Below, piece after piece: positions 1-11,223 of a stretch of 64,000 nt of DNA (position 1 is its first letter; every line of letters starts with the position of its first letter). The position numbers and the translations under genes were made by a program. The notes beneath the pieces were generated by a model that had not been told where the DNA came from, did not search any database, and worked only from the letters and a program-made list of their open reading frames with translations. Source of the stretch: Cryptomeria japonica (Eukaryota > Streptophyta > Pinopsida > Cupressales > Cupressaceae); NCBI RefSeq assembly GCF_030272615.1, contig NC_081406.1:110247283-110311282 (forward strand), read 5' to 3'.

Positions 1-696
1 TGACTTACAAAATGGATTATCAAAATCCCATACAATGTACCGCTTTAGATCAACATCAACTATGCTAGGTTTAGTACCGGTTTAAGCTTAGTCTATTACC
101 AAAACCTTCGCTATCAACTATATCATAATATTATCTAACCTTTTTTTTTTATCATCTCTCTCTCCTTTTTTTCTTCTTTTACAAAATGACCTATAAGATC
201 TCATGCATATATATGAGTCTTTTACAATATGCCATGTTGGATTTTACAAAAGATAATTACAATATAAAACAATAAACAAAGTTTATTCCATGTCGGCATG
301 AGTGTCGGTGTGCATTATTGCCGCTGTCGGTGAGGTACCTGCCGGTGTATGTAGAAGTCTATTGCCAGTGTCAGTAACTACCGATGTGTTGATAGATGTT
401 TGCCAGTTGCTTGCCAATTAGTTGCCATCAATGACAACATCAACTATTCTCATAAGAGTGTAGAATGCAACAAGTTATGCAACTTGACATGAAAATTTGA
501 ATAAGTTTTGAACATTATTTTTAAAATATGTAAGAGAATCTATAGAAAATTGAACGTAGTTTCTAAGCTACTAGTTGTTTTTTGAAAAAAAAATCCTATT
601 TGATGAAAATTTCAAATTTCAATGCAGTGGTACTAAAATTTCAGGAAAAAGATAAGAAGTGGACGTATGTCTGACCACCCTAATCACTATAAAATC
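1..696. other. Flank without recognisable gene
   Basis: No supported gene. Positions 285-430 hold a short series of imperfect direct repeats around TGCCGGTGT / TGTCGGTG, resembling LTR-internal repeats of a decayed element. Positions 560-696 are AT-rich and end at the target duplication of the retrotransposon that follows. The host sequence resumes at 12723. Confidence 0.4.
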
Positions 697-701
697 ATAA
701 T
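697..701. repeat. Target site duplication ATAAT (left)
   Basis: ATAAT immediately precedes the left LTR and recurs immediately after the right LTR at 12718-12722. This is the 5-bp size usual for LTR retrotransposon integration and fixes both element ends. Confidence 0.9.
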
Positions 702-2148
702 TGTATGCGGGAAAAGTGGGCTGATAAAACTCAATATGTGAAAAATATTTCAAAATACTAGTCCACACACACACAGAGGACTTCTTGGTGCAAGCTATGG
801 AGTAACGATGTATTACTCAGCTTCCCAAGGTGGGTCCCATGGTTCTCTATCTCACAATGTCCCTCAAACCAATGTTTTTGCTCTCAGATCACTAAGCAAA
901 ATGGTTTAGGGATGGCAAATGCAAGAACGAGGGATGCTTTGATAGATTTTAGTATGAAAGGTATGCTAAACTATGTATGATTCTAGAAATGCAATGAACT
1001 AACTATAAGATGACAAGGTTAGTATGAATACTATCCTAACATGATATATTTAGTCTATGATTGAGCTAAATGATAAAGAAAGTATTCTAAACATGCATAT
1101 TTAGACTAATTCCTGATTTAAAAGAGTCTAAAATGATGAGCATAAAATGAGTTATGAAAGCTTGAATGTATTTGAGCATAAGCGTGATGCTACAAATTTG
1201 AAGGATGATTGTTAAAAATGGAGGAATGAGAGCTCTATTTATAGCAAAAATAGGGCAATGGATGGTCAGGATTGAAAGAGTTGATCAAGGGTTGAATTTG
1301 AAAGTTGGGGATCCATGTTTACAAATTGCACGAATGAAATGGTGACAAGCCTGATGAGACCTTATGGTTATCTAGAGGGTAAGGGTCAAGCTTAAGTTAG
1401 GATTACCTACTGGATTAAGAGTTAATCCAAGGATAAACCTTTGTGCAAATGATTAAGAGATAATCATGGTCAAAGCATTAAAGGCCTGATGAGACCCTTG
1501 GGTTGGATGAAGGTTGAGTCAAAACAAATGTTTTAACCATGTAAGAGGGTTTGAGTTAACCATTAATGGTTATTGGAGACTTTGGGGGATTAAGTGGTTG
1601 AAGGTTGAAAGCCTTTAATGGTTATCAAAGACTTTGAGGAATTAAGTGGTTGAAGGTTGAAAGCCTTTAATGGTTATCAAAGACTTTGAGGGTTTGAGAA
1701 GTGACTTCCCTTTGCTTGGGGATGTGACAAAGTTTAGAGGAGGGGTTAGGTTAATTAGAAGCGATTAGAAGATTCTAGAAGGGATTAGAAAGGGGTTTAG
1801 GAAGGCAAGTGGGAGATGTAGGATTTTGCAAGTGGATGGAGGGATAATAGGATTTAATTGAAATAAAGAATTTCATTCAATTTGATTGCAATTAAATAAA
1901 TTAGATTTATTCAATTTAGGGTAACTATTTAATTAAATTTGAATTTAATTAAAAGTGGATAGGGGGGATTTAATTGAATAAAATGATTTATTCATTAAAT
2001 GGATATAGTGAATTTAATTTAAATAAATTGAGTAATTTACTTAATTAAATAGAGGAATGTGGATAATTTAATTAAATTGGATTTAATTAAATAGAGAAAT
2101 GAACATAAAATATTCATTTAGGAATATGGTCATTTTTATACGTCTACA
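702..2148 (-). repeat. 3' LTR of family A copy 1
   Basis: This 1447-bp terminal repeat matches 11224-12717 almost throughout. It lacks about 47 bp near 1349, between GGTGACAAG and CCTGATGAGACC, that the other LTR has. It starts with TG and ends with CA in the plus reading. It contains a TATA-type box, read on the minus strand, at 1236-1243. Confidence 0.93.
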
Positions 2149-2163
2149 TTTTGCCCCTCTTTG
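2149..2163 (-). promoter_or_regulatory. Polypurine tract of family A copy 1
   Basis: On the minus strand this reads CAAAGAGGGGCAAAA, directly abutting the 3' LTR. A purine run in this position primes plus-strand DNA synthesis in LTR elements. It agrees with the PBS at the other end and fixes the element on the minus strand. Confidence 0.75.
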
Positions 2164-2229
2164 AAGTGACGTGTGTGCACATGTTATTTCAAACAAAATG
2201 ATGCCTTATCATGATTTATGATCAAATGC

Positions 2230-5200
2230 AATTTTTGTGTCGATCTTTTGATTTGCAAGTCGTGCCCCAGATTTGATTTGATGTGTGATGGCCCAGATTC
2301 AATATTTTGATGGTGATACCAGATTTGATTTGATGTGTGATGCCCCAGATTTGATTTGATGGTGATACCAGATTTGATTTGATGTGTGATGCCCCAGATT
2401 CGATATTTTGATGGTGATGCCCCCTCGGGAGATGAATCAATTTTTTTTTTTGAAATTTTTTGATTTGATATGATGAGTTGCATACCTTGTTTCAAGTTCA
2501 ATGTGTGAAGCCTGATTTGTGTTACAAGCTGATATGGGTTGGAAACTTGAGTTGTGTTACAAGCTGATATGGGTGGGAAACTTGAGTTGTTTTACAAGTT
2601 TATGTGATTGTGGAGACTTGAGTTGTATTAAAAGTTTTGATATGGTTTTTGATAACTTGAGTTGTTTTACAAGTTGATATGAAATGATAGGATTTTGAAC
2701 TTGATGTAGATGAGAAAATTGTTTCATGTTGTTGATGTGAGTTTGATTTTGATATCTTTGTTTTGATGTGGAAACTGATATTGGATTTGTTTTTCTTGTT
2801 GAGATTTGATATGATAATGCCCCCTTAGGAGATCATTTGTGCACACAAAGCATGAATGATCTCTCGAAAGAAGAAGAATGTTGTTTGAAAGATAGAAGAG
2901 TCGATAGTGATGGCATGCATGGGTTTGATAAGATTGATTAGATTGATTGGAATGAGAGTAAGTCTTCTTTCAGGTATGACACCTCTTGTATAAGACATGG
3001 ATGATCGAGCATCTGGTTTCAAGAATGATACCGCCTGTATAAGATATGGATGATTGAGCGTCTGGTTTTAGGAATGATACCGCCTATATAAGACATGGAT
3101 GATCGAGTGTCTGGTTTCAGGAATGATATATCCTATATAAGACCGATCAAAACACCTGGTTTCAGGAACAATATATCCTGTATAAGAGCTGATCAAAACA
3201 TCTAGTTTCAGGAACGATATATCCTGTATAAGAGCTGATCAAAACATCTAGTTGTAGGAAAGATACATCCTGTATAAGACATGATAGAAGATAGTTTGGA
3301 AGAATGATAGAAGATAGTTTGGAAGAATGATGAAGATAGTTTAGAAGAATGATAGAAGATAGTTTAGAAGAATGATAGAAGATATGAAAGTGAAGAAAGA
3401 TTCCATGATGATGTGATAGATATGCATGTGAGGGATGCAATGATGAATGATGAATGATATTTTGAAAATGAGATGTATGATATGATATGCAACTAATTGT
3501 AAAATGATATGCAACTAATTGTAAAATGATATGTAGCTATGTGTAAAGTGATATGCAACTATGTTTTTGGTACCATCCTCATTCTGCATTTGCCATCCGA
3601 TATAGCCATTTGTTTGCTTTCTTTGTAGATATCATCATTGAGCATTGATTTGTTTAAGATATGTTGAAAATTTATACAAGCAAAATGGTATAATTGAACC
3701 ATAATGACCTGAGAAAAATTTACATGATTTTTGATTTTGCAAGATAGCACAAGCGTCAAGGTATAATTGAACCAGGACGACCTGAGTGCGTATTGCGTAA
3801 ACATACAAGAGTTAACCTTTGTCCCATACAAATCCGAAATGTCCTCAGTGATATGCCACCTAATTTCTTCATAGGACAAATTTGCATGGTAAAAGACTTC
3901 ACTCACAGATAGAAGACAAATAAAACATCACATTCCTTCCTTGCTTCTCTAGTCGTAAGACATCCTGGAGGTGCTCAGGAGATATGATAAGCAAAAATTA
4001 ACAACCATAAGTAATCATGCATTCTATTGGAAATGTATTCTTGTCAATTAAAACATCTTGTAAATAGATCTTTGTTTAGTTGAAATCAGTTCAAGTCTGT
4101 GATGTTTAGCCTTCTCACATTGTCATTTGGTATTTGTTGGTTGTTTTGATCCTTGTTGTCTTGCTATGTTTTTGGTCTGATGTTGAAAAATTTGAAGGGG
4201 AAAGGCCCCTAGTGAGGCCAGGATTTTGCCCCTTTTTGTTGATACTAATTTGATATAGATATGTACACTGATCACCTAGCCATGGTGGGATATTATTTGG
4301 ATAATTGTTTCAGATAAACCAAGGACAGTGACTACACTAAGTATGTCCAAGATTGATAAGCATTTGTGAATTTCTGGTGATGCCTCAGATGGGTGGATAT
4401 GATATGTACAATATGTTTTGTGAAACATGTATTTCCATCAATTGATAAAGATAAGGCTAACTATAATAAAATCCAGCAGTCATACTGATTGATGTCATTG
4501 TTATGATTTGGTCGATGATTGATAAGAATGTCTGGTTTCAAAGAGTGAGTACCCCGTATAAGACCGATCTGTCTGGTTTCGAGTGTACCTATCCTTGTAT
4601 AAGACATGTTGATGTTGATGTTGATGTTGATTTTGATAGATGGATTGATTATCAAGACTTGATGATTGATAGGAATGTCTGGTTTCAAAGAGTGAGTACC
4701 CCGTATAAGATCGATCTGTTTGGTTTTGAGTGTACCTATCCCTGTATAAGACATGTTTGATGTTGATGTTGATTTCAAGTAATGAATTGATTAACAAGAC
4801 ATGTGATAAGTTTGATTGCAGGCTTTGAAAGTTTTCCTATTGTTGATCTGATTTGATGGATGGTCCATGTGTTCATGCTTTGATTTTTTTTTATTTTGTT
4901 GATTTTTAGTTTTTTGGATATTTTGATTTTTTTGAGTTTTTGGATATTTTGATTTTTTGGATTTTTTGGATTAGAAGAAAGATGTATTTGGTTGCCCCAA
5001 TGTATATCAAGACAAGGAATGGATGAATGGATGACTGAACCATTGAGGTGGAAATAGATTTGTTGTCCATAGTTTTGATCAAGATCAAGGATGAAAAAGG
5101 GGATATGGATAGAGATAGGATATAGATAGCACTGGATGATGGAAGTAATGAATAGATAGGATAGATAGATATGAATTAGAGTGAAGCAAGATTGTACAAA

Positions 5201-5560
5201 TAATTGGATGATAGAAGATATGAATAGATAGGATAAGGGATATGGATTAGAGTGAAGCAAGATTGTAGAAATAATTGGATGATAGAATATATGAATAGAT
5301 AGGATAAGGGATATGGATTAGAGGATATGGATGAGGTGAAGCAATATTATAGATAATGATGAAGTTAGATAGGGTAATGGATATTGGAGGAAGGATAATG
5401 GGAGATATGGTAAGAAGAATAGAGTGGATGAACTTTGCCCCCCAAGCATAGAGGTTTCCATTTGCAAAAAGGTGATATGTAAGATTGTCATAGTATTTAG
5501 CATCATCTGAATAAGTGTTCTTGAACTTTTCAAAGATAGAGACCCAACCCACACTTAGAA
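2230..5560 (-). repeat. Block of short tandem-repeat families in the 3' interior of family A
   Basis: Several unrelated tandem arrays follow one another. At 2271-2430 there are three ~51-bp units around GATTTGATGTGTGATGCCCC. At 2515-2690 there are four ~54-bp units around TTGAGTTGT-TTACAAG. At 2960-3290 there are about six or seven ~53-bp units around GGTTTCAGGAATGATA and CCTGTATAAGA. At 3290-3380 a ~23-bp unit with GATAGAAGATAGTTT repeats. At 4505-4780 there are two ~147-bp copies. At 5060-5345 there are about three ~71-bp units. The arrays produce repetitive chance ORFs on both strands, with no convincing protein family. 3380-4500 holds nothing I recognise. Confidence 0.75.
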
Positions 5561-6611
5561 CCTCTAGAAAATTTCAACTGAACATTTCTAGCAACTAGGA
5601 AGCAGACTCAAAAGGGAATAAGAATCCCAAACTGGATCAAGGTACTTAGTCTTTGATTACCCATGTGTGTGCAAGTGGGTTCATTCTGGCTCATATAATC
5701 ATTGTAATCCTCAGAATCCAACATGGCTAGCTACATGAGTTACCTTGACTTGAAAAGCATCCTGGATAGAGCCTCACTGCCAGTGAGCGTCCATAGCCCC
5801 GACGAGGTTATCGCTGTAATTTCACAAATATTGCTCCATTGCTAGCCAGGTGTCCATAGCCCTGATGGAGTTACTTGCATGTTCCTATAGCCAATCATTT
5901 TGATATTTCTTTTCATTGCATTTTGCTTTTCTTGATATGCACTTTCTTGCTCATTCTTTTGATATTTCTTTTTGCTCTCTATTTTTCTTGCATTGGCTTG
6001 TAAGTGATGAAACTTACATGGGTCTGATAATTACAATGGAACTGAAGCAAGATTTTAGATTTTTCACTAGCCATGTCTTCAATTTAAGAGATCACAATGA
6101 TTTAGAGCAATCAATTAAGTGTATGAGATATAGTAATCAAAAGATGTCAGTACCAAGATACGATAAGTGGTTCTTTTCTGGATTGAGTGTGTATCCCAAC
6201 CAAAAGAAAATGTTAAAGAGGAACAACCTTGGATTCTAAAGCATTTGATGAATAGATATCTAGGAAACTGAACATTAGATTCGAGCATGGGCAAGTATGT
6301 GACAAAATGACACAAACACCTATCTCACAGATGAAAGATTTTATGCGAAGGATTGAATGAAAGGGATGGAAAGAGGTGTTGGATAATAGATAGAATGTTT
6401 GAAGATTTGTGCAAGGATAGATAGAAATGTTTTCAGGATGAGTGTTGGTACTTGAGAAGTGATGAAGAGATGGAGGAAAATTGAATTTTGGGACAAAAGG
6501 ACCCAAAATAGATAGAGGAAATGATAGAAGAATAGTTTTGGAAAGATGTTTAGATAGAGGGTTGAAATAATTTCAAAGATGTGCTCCTCGTTGATCTTTC
6601 TTATGGATCAT

Positions 6612-7289
6612 TTAAGGTGATGGATTGGTGGATGGAGGGAAGTAAGGACCCAAGATGGATGAAAGGGATGGAGAGTTTGATTGTGGAATAAAAGGACCTA
6701 AGATAGATTTAGAAGAAGAAGAGTTTGACTTTGGAATGAAAGGACCTAAGATAGATTTGGAGGATGAAGAGATTGACTTGGGAATGAAAGGACCTAAGAT
6801 AGATTTGGAGGATGAAGAGATTCCTTGATCTTGATCTTGACTTGGAGTAGGATCATTTGTTTTTGTGCTTTTCTCTTGATTTTGAATTAGAATAGTGGAG
6901 GATATGGAAGGAATATCATGATTTTTATTAGGAGGTGGATGTTGAATGGGACTCTGCACTTGAGATGAAAGGGGATCCTCATGGATGGAATACCAAAAGA
7001 TTAGGGGATCATCATAAGATTCTTGATAGGTGGGATCTTGATAAAAAATGGGATTAGATTGGGAAGTCATGATATTGTGATCTTGATTTAGGCTAGGACT
7101 CATTTCCTTTGACTGAGTTTCCTTTTTCTTGGTTTGATGATGAACGATCAAAGTTGATGCTTTTGATAGGTTGACACAGAGAAATTTACTCCTTTTGATA
7201 AGGGCCCTAGGACTAGGTTGTCTCTTCTTTAACTTAGTTTTGTGATGAAGACTTGTTCGTCTCAAAATTTGAGGAGTGGTCATACACAA
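6612..7289 (-). CDS. Family A hypothetical ORF with SSSSKSILGPFIPKS repeats
   Basis: This 225-residue ORF is of no family I recognise. The N-terminal part is basic (MTTPQILRR, later LKKRQPSP and LIKRSKFL). The middle is rich in Q, N, S, P and acidic residues. The last third, about residues 157-215, is a tandem array of a ~15-residue unit, SSSSKSILGPFIPKS, in three close copies and one degenerate copy. The N-terminus resembles that of the upstream ORF at 7552-7935 (MTNPHILRR, LKKQQPCF, FIKRNKFLYIN), because about 300 bp of DNA is duplicated at a 590-bp offset. It lies downstream of the leader and motif clusters, where gag would be expected. There is no zinc knuckle or capsid motif. It could be a degenerate gag-like protein or a chance ORF. 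Confidence 0.35.
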   Translation of the reverse strand: MCMTTPQILRRTSLHHKTKLKKRQPSPRALIKRSKFLCVNLSKASTLIVHHQTKKKETQSKEMSPSLNQDHNIMTSQSNPIFYQDPTYQESYDDPLIFWYSIHEDPLSSQVQSPIQHPPPNKNHDIPSISSTILIQNQEKSTKTNDPTPSQDQDQGISSSSKSILGPFIPKSISSSSKSILGPFIPKSNSSSSKSILGPFIPQSNSPSLSSILGPYFPPSTNPSP

Positions 7290-8035
7290 ATGATCAATGG
7301 TTTTCTTTGATGTTTGGATTGAGATACTTCGTTTGAAAACTTAAGTCTACTTTTATCAAATGAAGGTTTAGATGCCCCCTCACGACAAAGTGTGTCAAAT
7401 GATATGGATAAAGTCTCCCGATATGGAAACTTGATTTGACAACTTAAGGTTTAAACTTGGTATGTTGTTTGATAGAATCCTTTAGATGATGGACCTTTTG
7501 ATCAAGGTGATGATAATACCTGATTTTGATAGGATAAAGTCTTATCTTTAGCTAGTTTTGGATTTGAAAACTTTTGTTCTGAGACTGACTTGTTTGATTT
7601 GGAAATGATTTCTCTGGTGTTTTGATTTGATTAAAAGCAGACTTTTGACAGTATGCTCTTGTCTTCACGGGTTCTTTGTCAAATTCGCTGGATTTGTTTT
7701 GGATATAACGTTTGACGTGATGAAGGAATACCCGATGAGATTTGACTAGTTGACGATTAATGTATAAGAACTTGTTTCTTTTGATGAATTTGGAAAAACA
7801 AGGTTGTTGTTTCTTCAACGTGATGTTACGATAAAGGTTCTTTCTTCTCAGAATATGAGGATTAGTCATGCATGAGTGATCAATGGTTTCCTTTGATTGG
7901 TTTGGATTCAGTTGATCTTGTTTGAAAAATGTCAAATCTTACTTTATCAGAGTGAAGGTTTAGATGCCCCTTCACGACAAAGCGTGTCAAATGATATGGA
8001 AAGAAGCTTCCCGATATGGAAACTTGATTTGACAA
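7130..8035 (-). repeat. Internal direct duplication within family A (590-bp offset)
   Basis: 7371-7440 and 7962-8032 are near copies (GATGCCCC, CACGACAAAG, GTGTCAAATGATATGG, CCCGATATGGAAACTTGATT). 7240-7310 matches 7830-7900 likewise. The duplication covers both the ORF starts and the non-coding segments between them. It explains the similarity of the two small ORFs. Confidence 0.8.
7552..7935 (-). CDS. Family A hypothetical basic ORF, paralogue of 6612-7289
   Basis: This 127-residue lysine- and asparagine-rich ORF has no recognised domain. The segment from MTNPHILRR to FIKRNKFLYIN aligns with the start of the next ORF (MTTPQILRR to LIKRSKFLCVN), showing an internal duplication. The first residues of the same ORF are visible at the very end of the window in copy 2 (around 63945-64000, plus strand), so the sequence is a standard part of the element. 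Codon constraint cannot be judged from two copies by eye. It may be an RNA-binding gag remnant because of its charge, but this is speculative. Confidence 0.3.
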   Translation of the reverse strand: MTFFKQDQLNPNQSKETIDHSCMTNPHILRRKNLYRNITLKKQQPCFSKFIKRNKFLYINRQLVKSHRVFLHHVKRYIQNKSSEFDKEPVKTRAYCQKSAFNQIKTPEKSFPNQTSQSQNKSFQIQN

Positions 8036-8336
8036 TTTGAAAATTTTAAACAAGTGGTGTTTGTGAGATAAAATCCGAAAGATGGTAAGGGATTCTATTG
8101 ATACTGATGATGAGGTTTCCGCATTATGATAGGAGAGACATCTTTTATCGTGTGATTTGTTTAGGATTTTACAACTTTTGTTTTGACACAAATTAGCTCA
8201 AGAAACAGTCTTAACGGTTTGTTTTTGCTATTCTTGTTTGATGAAAATGATGCTGATGAAAAAAAGTTTTTGAAAATGTTTCTGAAATTTTTAAAATTCC
8301 TCCTGGTTTTGCCCTCTGTTTTTCTGTTTTGATCAT

Positions 8337-8680
8337 GCGCTAAGCCAGACACTAGATGAGCTAAAAAAATTCTCAACGCGCTACATTGCCCCCTGATACG
8401 CGCTAACTAGTTTATTTTTCTTTTGTCTTGGTTCAAAAAGGTCATGCACCAACATGGGCCACCAATGCGCTAACTGTTAAACCATACGCGCTAAAGTTTG
8501 GCTTCCACGCGCTAAGCTGATGCTTTAATGCGCTAAACTATTTTCAAAATGCGCTACTTGAAACTGCTAGAATTGGATTTATATGAAGCGCTAATGTTAA
8601 GACTTAATGCGCTAAGATGAAGGTTTAATGCGCTAAAAGATGGTCCGCACACGCTAAGAAGTTGCTCTCACGCGCTAAAC
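8337..8680 (-). repeat. TAGCGC-motif cluster B of family A copy 1
   Basis: About a dozen copies of GCGCTA (TAGCGC on the element strand) at irregular 20-45-bp spacing, commonly followed on the element strand by AT or GT. The sequence between cores is not conserved. It corresponds in position to 62999-63515 in copy 2. Confidence 0.8.
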
Positions 8681-9189
8681 TGCTCTGATATATTTTGACT
8701 TGGTTGTTTTTCTATGATTTTTGGAATTTTTAACACTTGTGATTTTGATGGATGATTTCTTTTTGGATACTTAAGCTTACTACGTCGAATAGATAAATTC
8801 TTGATCACTTGGTTTGATATTCCCCTAATCTTGTTGGATGAAAGTCTTTCCTAAAGATAGTTGAAATGTTGATAACCATCTCAAAAGATGCTTTGTTGGA
8901 TTTGGAAATCTTCTCCACTTTATGATTCTTCCTTGTTTGAACTGACTTTTGAGTTTGATTGTTGGATACTTTGCAAGATATTTTAACATTTGTGACAAGA
9001 ATACATAGCACACATGAAGATAATGATCATCCTAATGCTAAACATTGAGTGTATATTCTTTTGAGGATGTGTTCAAATCCTCGATGTTATCACTGGTTTG
9101 ATTTACAACAAAAGACACATCAGATAGACTCTTTATTCAAGGGTCATTGACAATATCATAGCTCACTAGTCTCGATACTCCGTCAGCTC

Positions 9190-9760
9190 AAACAGCCTTG
9201 TCACCCCCTAGAGGGCGCCCGTTTTTTTGCCTTTTGCCAGAATTTAACTCAAAGTGAATTTCTTCACAATTGAGTAGTTATCTTGGGAGATATATGGTGA
9301 GTAATCTTGGGGGCGGATTCTTCCCCACCCTTGCATTATGATATTGCCAATGTTTGGCGACTGACTCAGTTCAAGGTTTCTATTTCTATGGTTTGTAATC
9401 AGGCTTCCTGTTCGGCCGTCAGTGATAAAATCCCTCAGGAGGCTTCCCAACCTTTAGAACAAAGGCTTTACGTATCTCAAGGATACTGGGGGAAGGCTAA
9501 TCACTGCGCGCAACCGTTGAAAAGAACTTTCGTCACTTTCCACATTTGATTATAGTGGGTTGGAATTCTTGGCGTCAAAGTCGTTCCCCACTTAGGTCGT
9601 TCCCTTCACACCAGCCAAAGAATGGCTTTAAGAGTTTTTCAACCCCTCGGGAAGGCAGGCCTACTAAAGGATGTAAATGCTTGAAGTACAGAAAGCTTAA
9701 GAGTGGTTTGGCTTTTTGGTCACCCAGTTATGGGGAGAGCATATACCTTCCACTTTCGAG
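9190..9760 (-). other. Conserved leader block of family A (copy 1)
   Basis: This ~570-bp block is far more similar to its counterpart in copy 2 (62160-62720, opposite orientation) than the sequences around it are. Short ORFs of 68-106 codons are open on both strands in both copies, which follows from DNA conservation and does not show coding. On the element strand one conserved ORF starts MGSLLR and contains QGWGRI and YISQDNYS; the opposite strand has an ORF starting MGADSSPPLHYD. No protein family is recognised. Lying between the PBS and the small ORFs, it could be a packaging or dimerisation RNA element or a short leader ORF. Confidence 0.5.
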
Positions 9761-9765
9761 ACAAG

Positions 9766-10380
9766 GCAACCAAGTTGTTCTTTTTAGCCCTCAAGACAAT
9801 GATTTTCTAACTTCTATTTGGAGATGTTGCTCCAACAAGCATGATGTTCTTTTTAACCCTTCATAGCAAAGTGTGTATTTCCAAAATTTTTGTAAAACAA
9901 GCCTGGTCAACAAAGTAAATCGTGATGTTTGGTCAACAAAATTAAAGTCGATAGGGGAAAACTTTCCCTCTTTGCCTTGCACAAAGTGAAGATGAGGTTC
10001 TTTTACTTTGCAAAATGAAGTGAATCCTTTTAAATACCAAAGGATGATGAGGTTCTTTTTAAAACTTTTGCCAAAGTAAAGATTGTTGGTTCTTTTTACA
10101 GCTTCCAAAATGAAGTGTTTTTCCTCTAATCTTGCAAGAAAGCAAATATGAAGTTTGTTATTCTTTTTACCTTGCAATAAAGAAAAGATGAAGTTTTATT
10201 TTTAAAACACCAAAAAGGAAGGCATGAAGTTCATTTTATGCATCCAAATGAAATGATGAGATTTATTTTAACTTTTGCAAAAAGGAGAGTGAGTTTTTTT
10301 TTTTTTTAACCAACTTTTGTTGAAAGAAAGTAAAAAAAGAAACTTAAAGCCTCTAAACTTGCTCCTTCCCCTGCACAAAA
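9766..10380 (-). repeat. Degenerate repeats of family A leader
   Basis: Loose repeats recur about every 60-80 bp around GATGAGGTTCTTTTTA and CTTTGCAAAATGAAG, with T-rich and A-rich alternation. Copy 2 has a much shorter related stretch at about 61900-62160. No gene is supported. Confidence 0.5.
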
Positions 10381-10584
10381 AATATTAGAACCTGCACACA
10401 GTCAGTGATCAAATGTTAGTGTGGGCTTACACAAGCCTAAATTCTGATCTTGGTTACAAATTTTACAATCCTGATCCTGAAATGCCCTGAAATTTGACTA
10501 AGTCTGAAATTTGGAAGATCTTCCAAAAACTAGATTTTGCATTACAACTCCTAGAGGTCTGAAACCCCTCTCAAACATCCTGAC

Positions 10585-10680
10585 AATATATATGGAATAT
10601 AACTCAAAGTATAAGTGACATTTCCTCTTCCTCTTCTCTTTTCTCTTTCTTATACTTAAATGTTATATTCCATATATATT
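10585..10680. repeat. Imperfect inverted repeat (hairpin-forming)
   Basis: The arm starting AATATATATGGAATATAAC at 10585 is mirrored by GTTATATTCCATATATATT ending at 10680. Further pairing of AAGTATAAG with CTTATACTT surrounds a pyrimidine-rich loop of about 40 nt. I see no equivalent in copy 2. Confidence 0.7.
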
Positions 10681-10737
10681 ATGCCTCCCACAAGCCTAAT
10701 TTTTGACTCTGTCATAAATTTTTGGCTCTGCCAACTC

Positions 10738-11140
10738 TATGCACTAAACTATTGCACGGGTGCGCTAAGAAAAAACACCCACGTGCTATTATGTGCCCCC
10801 AATGCGCTAAGTTGTTTTCCCGATGCGCTATTCTATTTTTCTCCTACGTCGAGACCTACAAGAAAATATTAGTGGAAGTCATGCGCTAAAGAAAGGACTT
10901 CATGCACTAGATTATAGACTCCACATGCTAAATAGTAAGCGAGATGCGCTAGACTGTTAACCGGATGCGCTACTCTATTTTTCTCCCGCGTTGATACCTA
11001 CAGGAAAAGATTAGTCGAAGTCATGCGCTAAAGAAAGGACTTCACGCGCTAGAGTATAGACCCCATGCGCTAAACAGTAAGCGGGATGTGCTAGATTGTT
11101 AACCGGATGCGCCAGGGAATGTTTCCCACGCGCTGATTCA
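10738..11140 (-). repeat. TAGCGC-motif cluster A of family A copy 1
   Basis: About 15 copies of a unit whose core is TAGCGC on the element strand, mostly spaced 21-22 bp, with variants such as TAGCAC, TAGTGC and TGGCGC. A higher-order repeat of 142 bp is visible: GTTAACCGGATGCGC occurs at 10956 and 11098 with the same series of units between. Groups are separated by a spacer with CCTGTAGGT followed by GAGAAAAATAGA. The cluster begins just inside the PBS. Confidence 0.85.
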
Positions 11141-11201
11141 TCTTTCCTGCAGACCTGCAAAAGTGGTTAAATTCAAAAACCGATTTGATATATGGGGTCT
11201 A

Positions 11202-11219
11202 GCCCCACGGTGGGCGCCA
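11202..11219 (-). promoter_or_regulatory. Primer-binding site, tRNA-Lys(CUU) type (copy 1)
   Basis: On the element strand it reads TGGCGCCCACCGTGGGGC, four bases from the 5' LTR end. This is the complement of the 3' end of plant tRNA-Lys(CUU), including CCA, as I recall that tRNA. The identical 18-mer occurs at 61290-61307 in copy 2. Confidence 0.85.
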
Positions 11220-11223
11220 GAAA

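Noticed and set aside
4461-4797. Overlapping 85-105-codon ORFs on both strands with SYTG and LKPD repeats
   Set aside because: They come from a tandem duplication of non-coding sequence in the family A interior; both strands are open equally.
9307-9549. 80-codon plus-strand ORF conserved in both family A copies
   Set aside because: It is antisense to the element's transcription, and its conservation follows from the DNA block; the sense-strand ORF is equally conserved.
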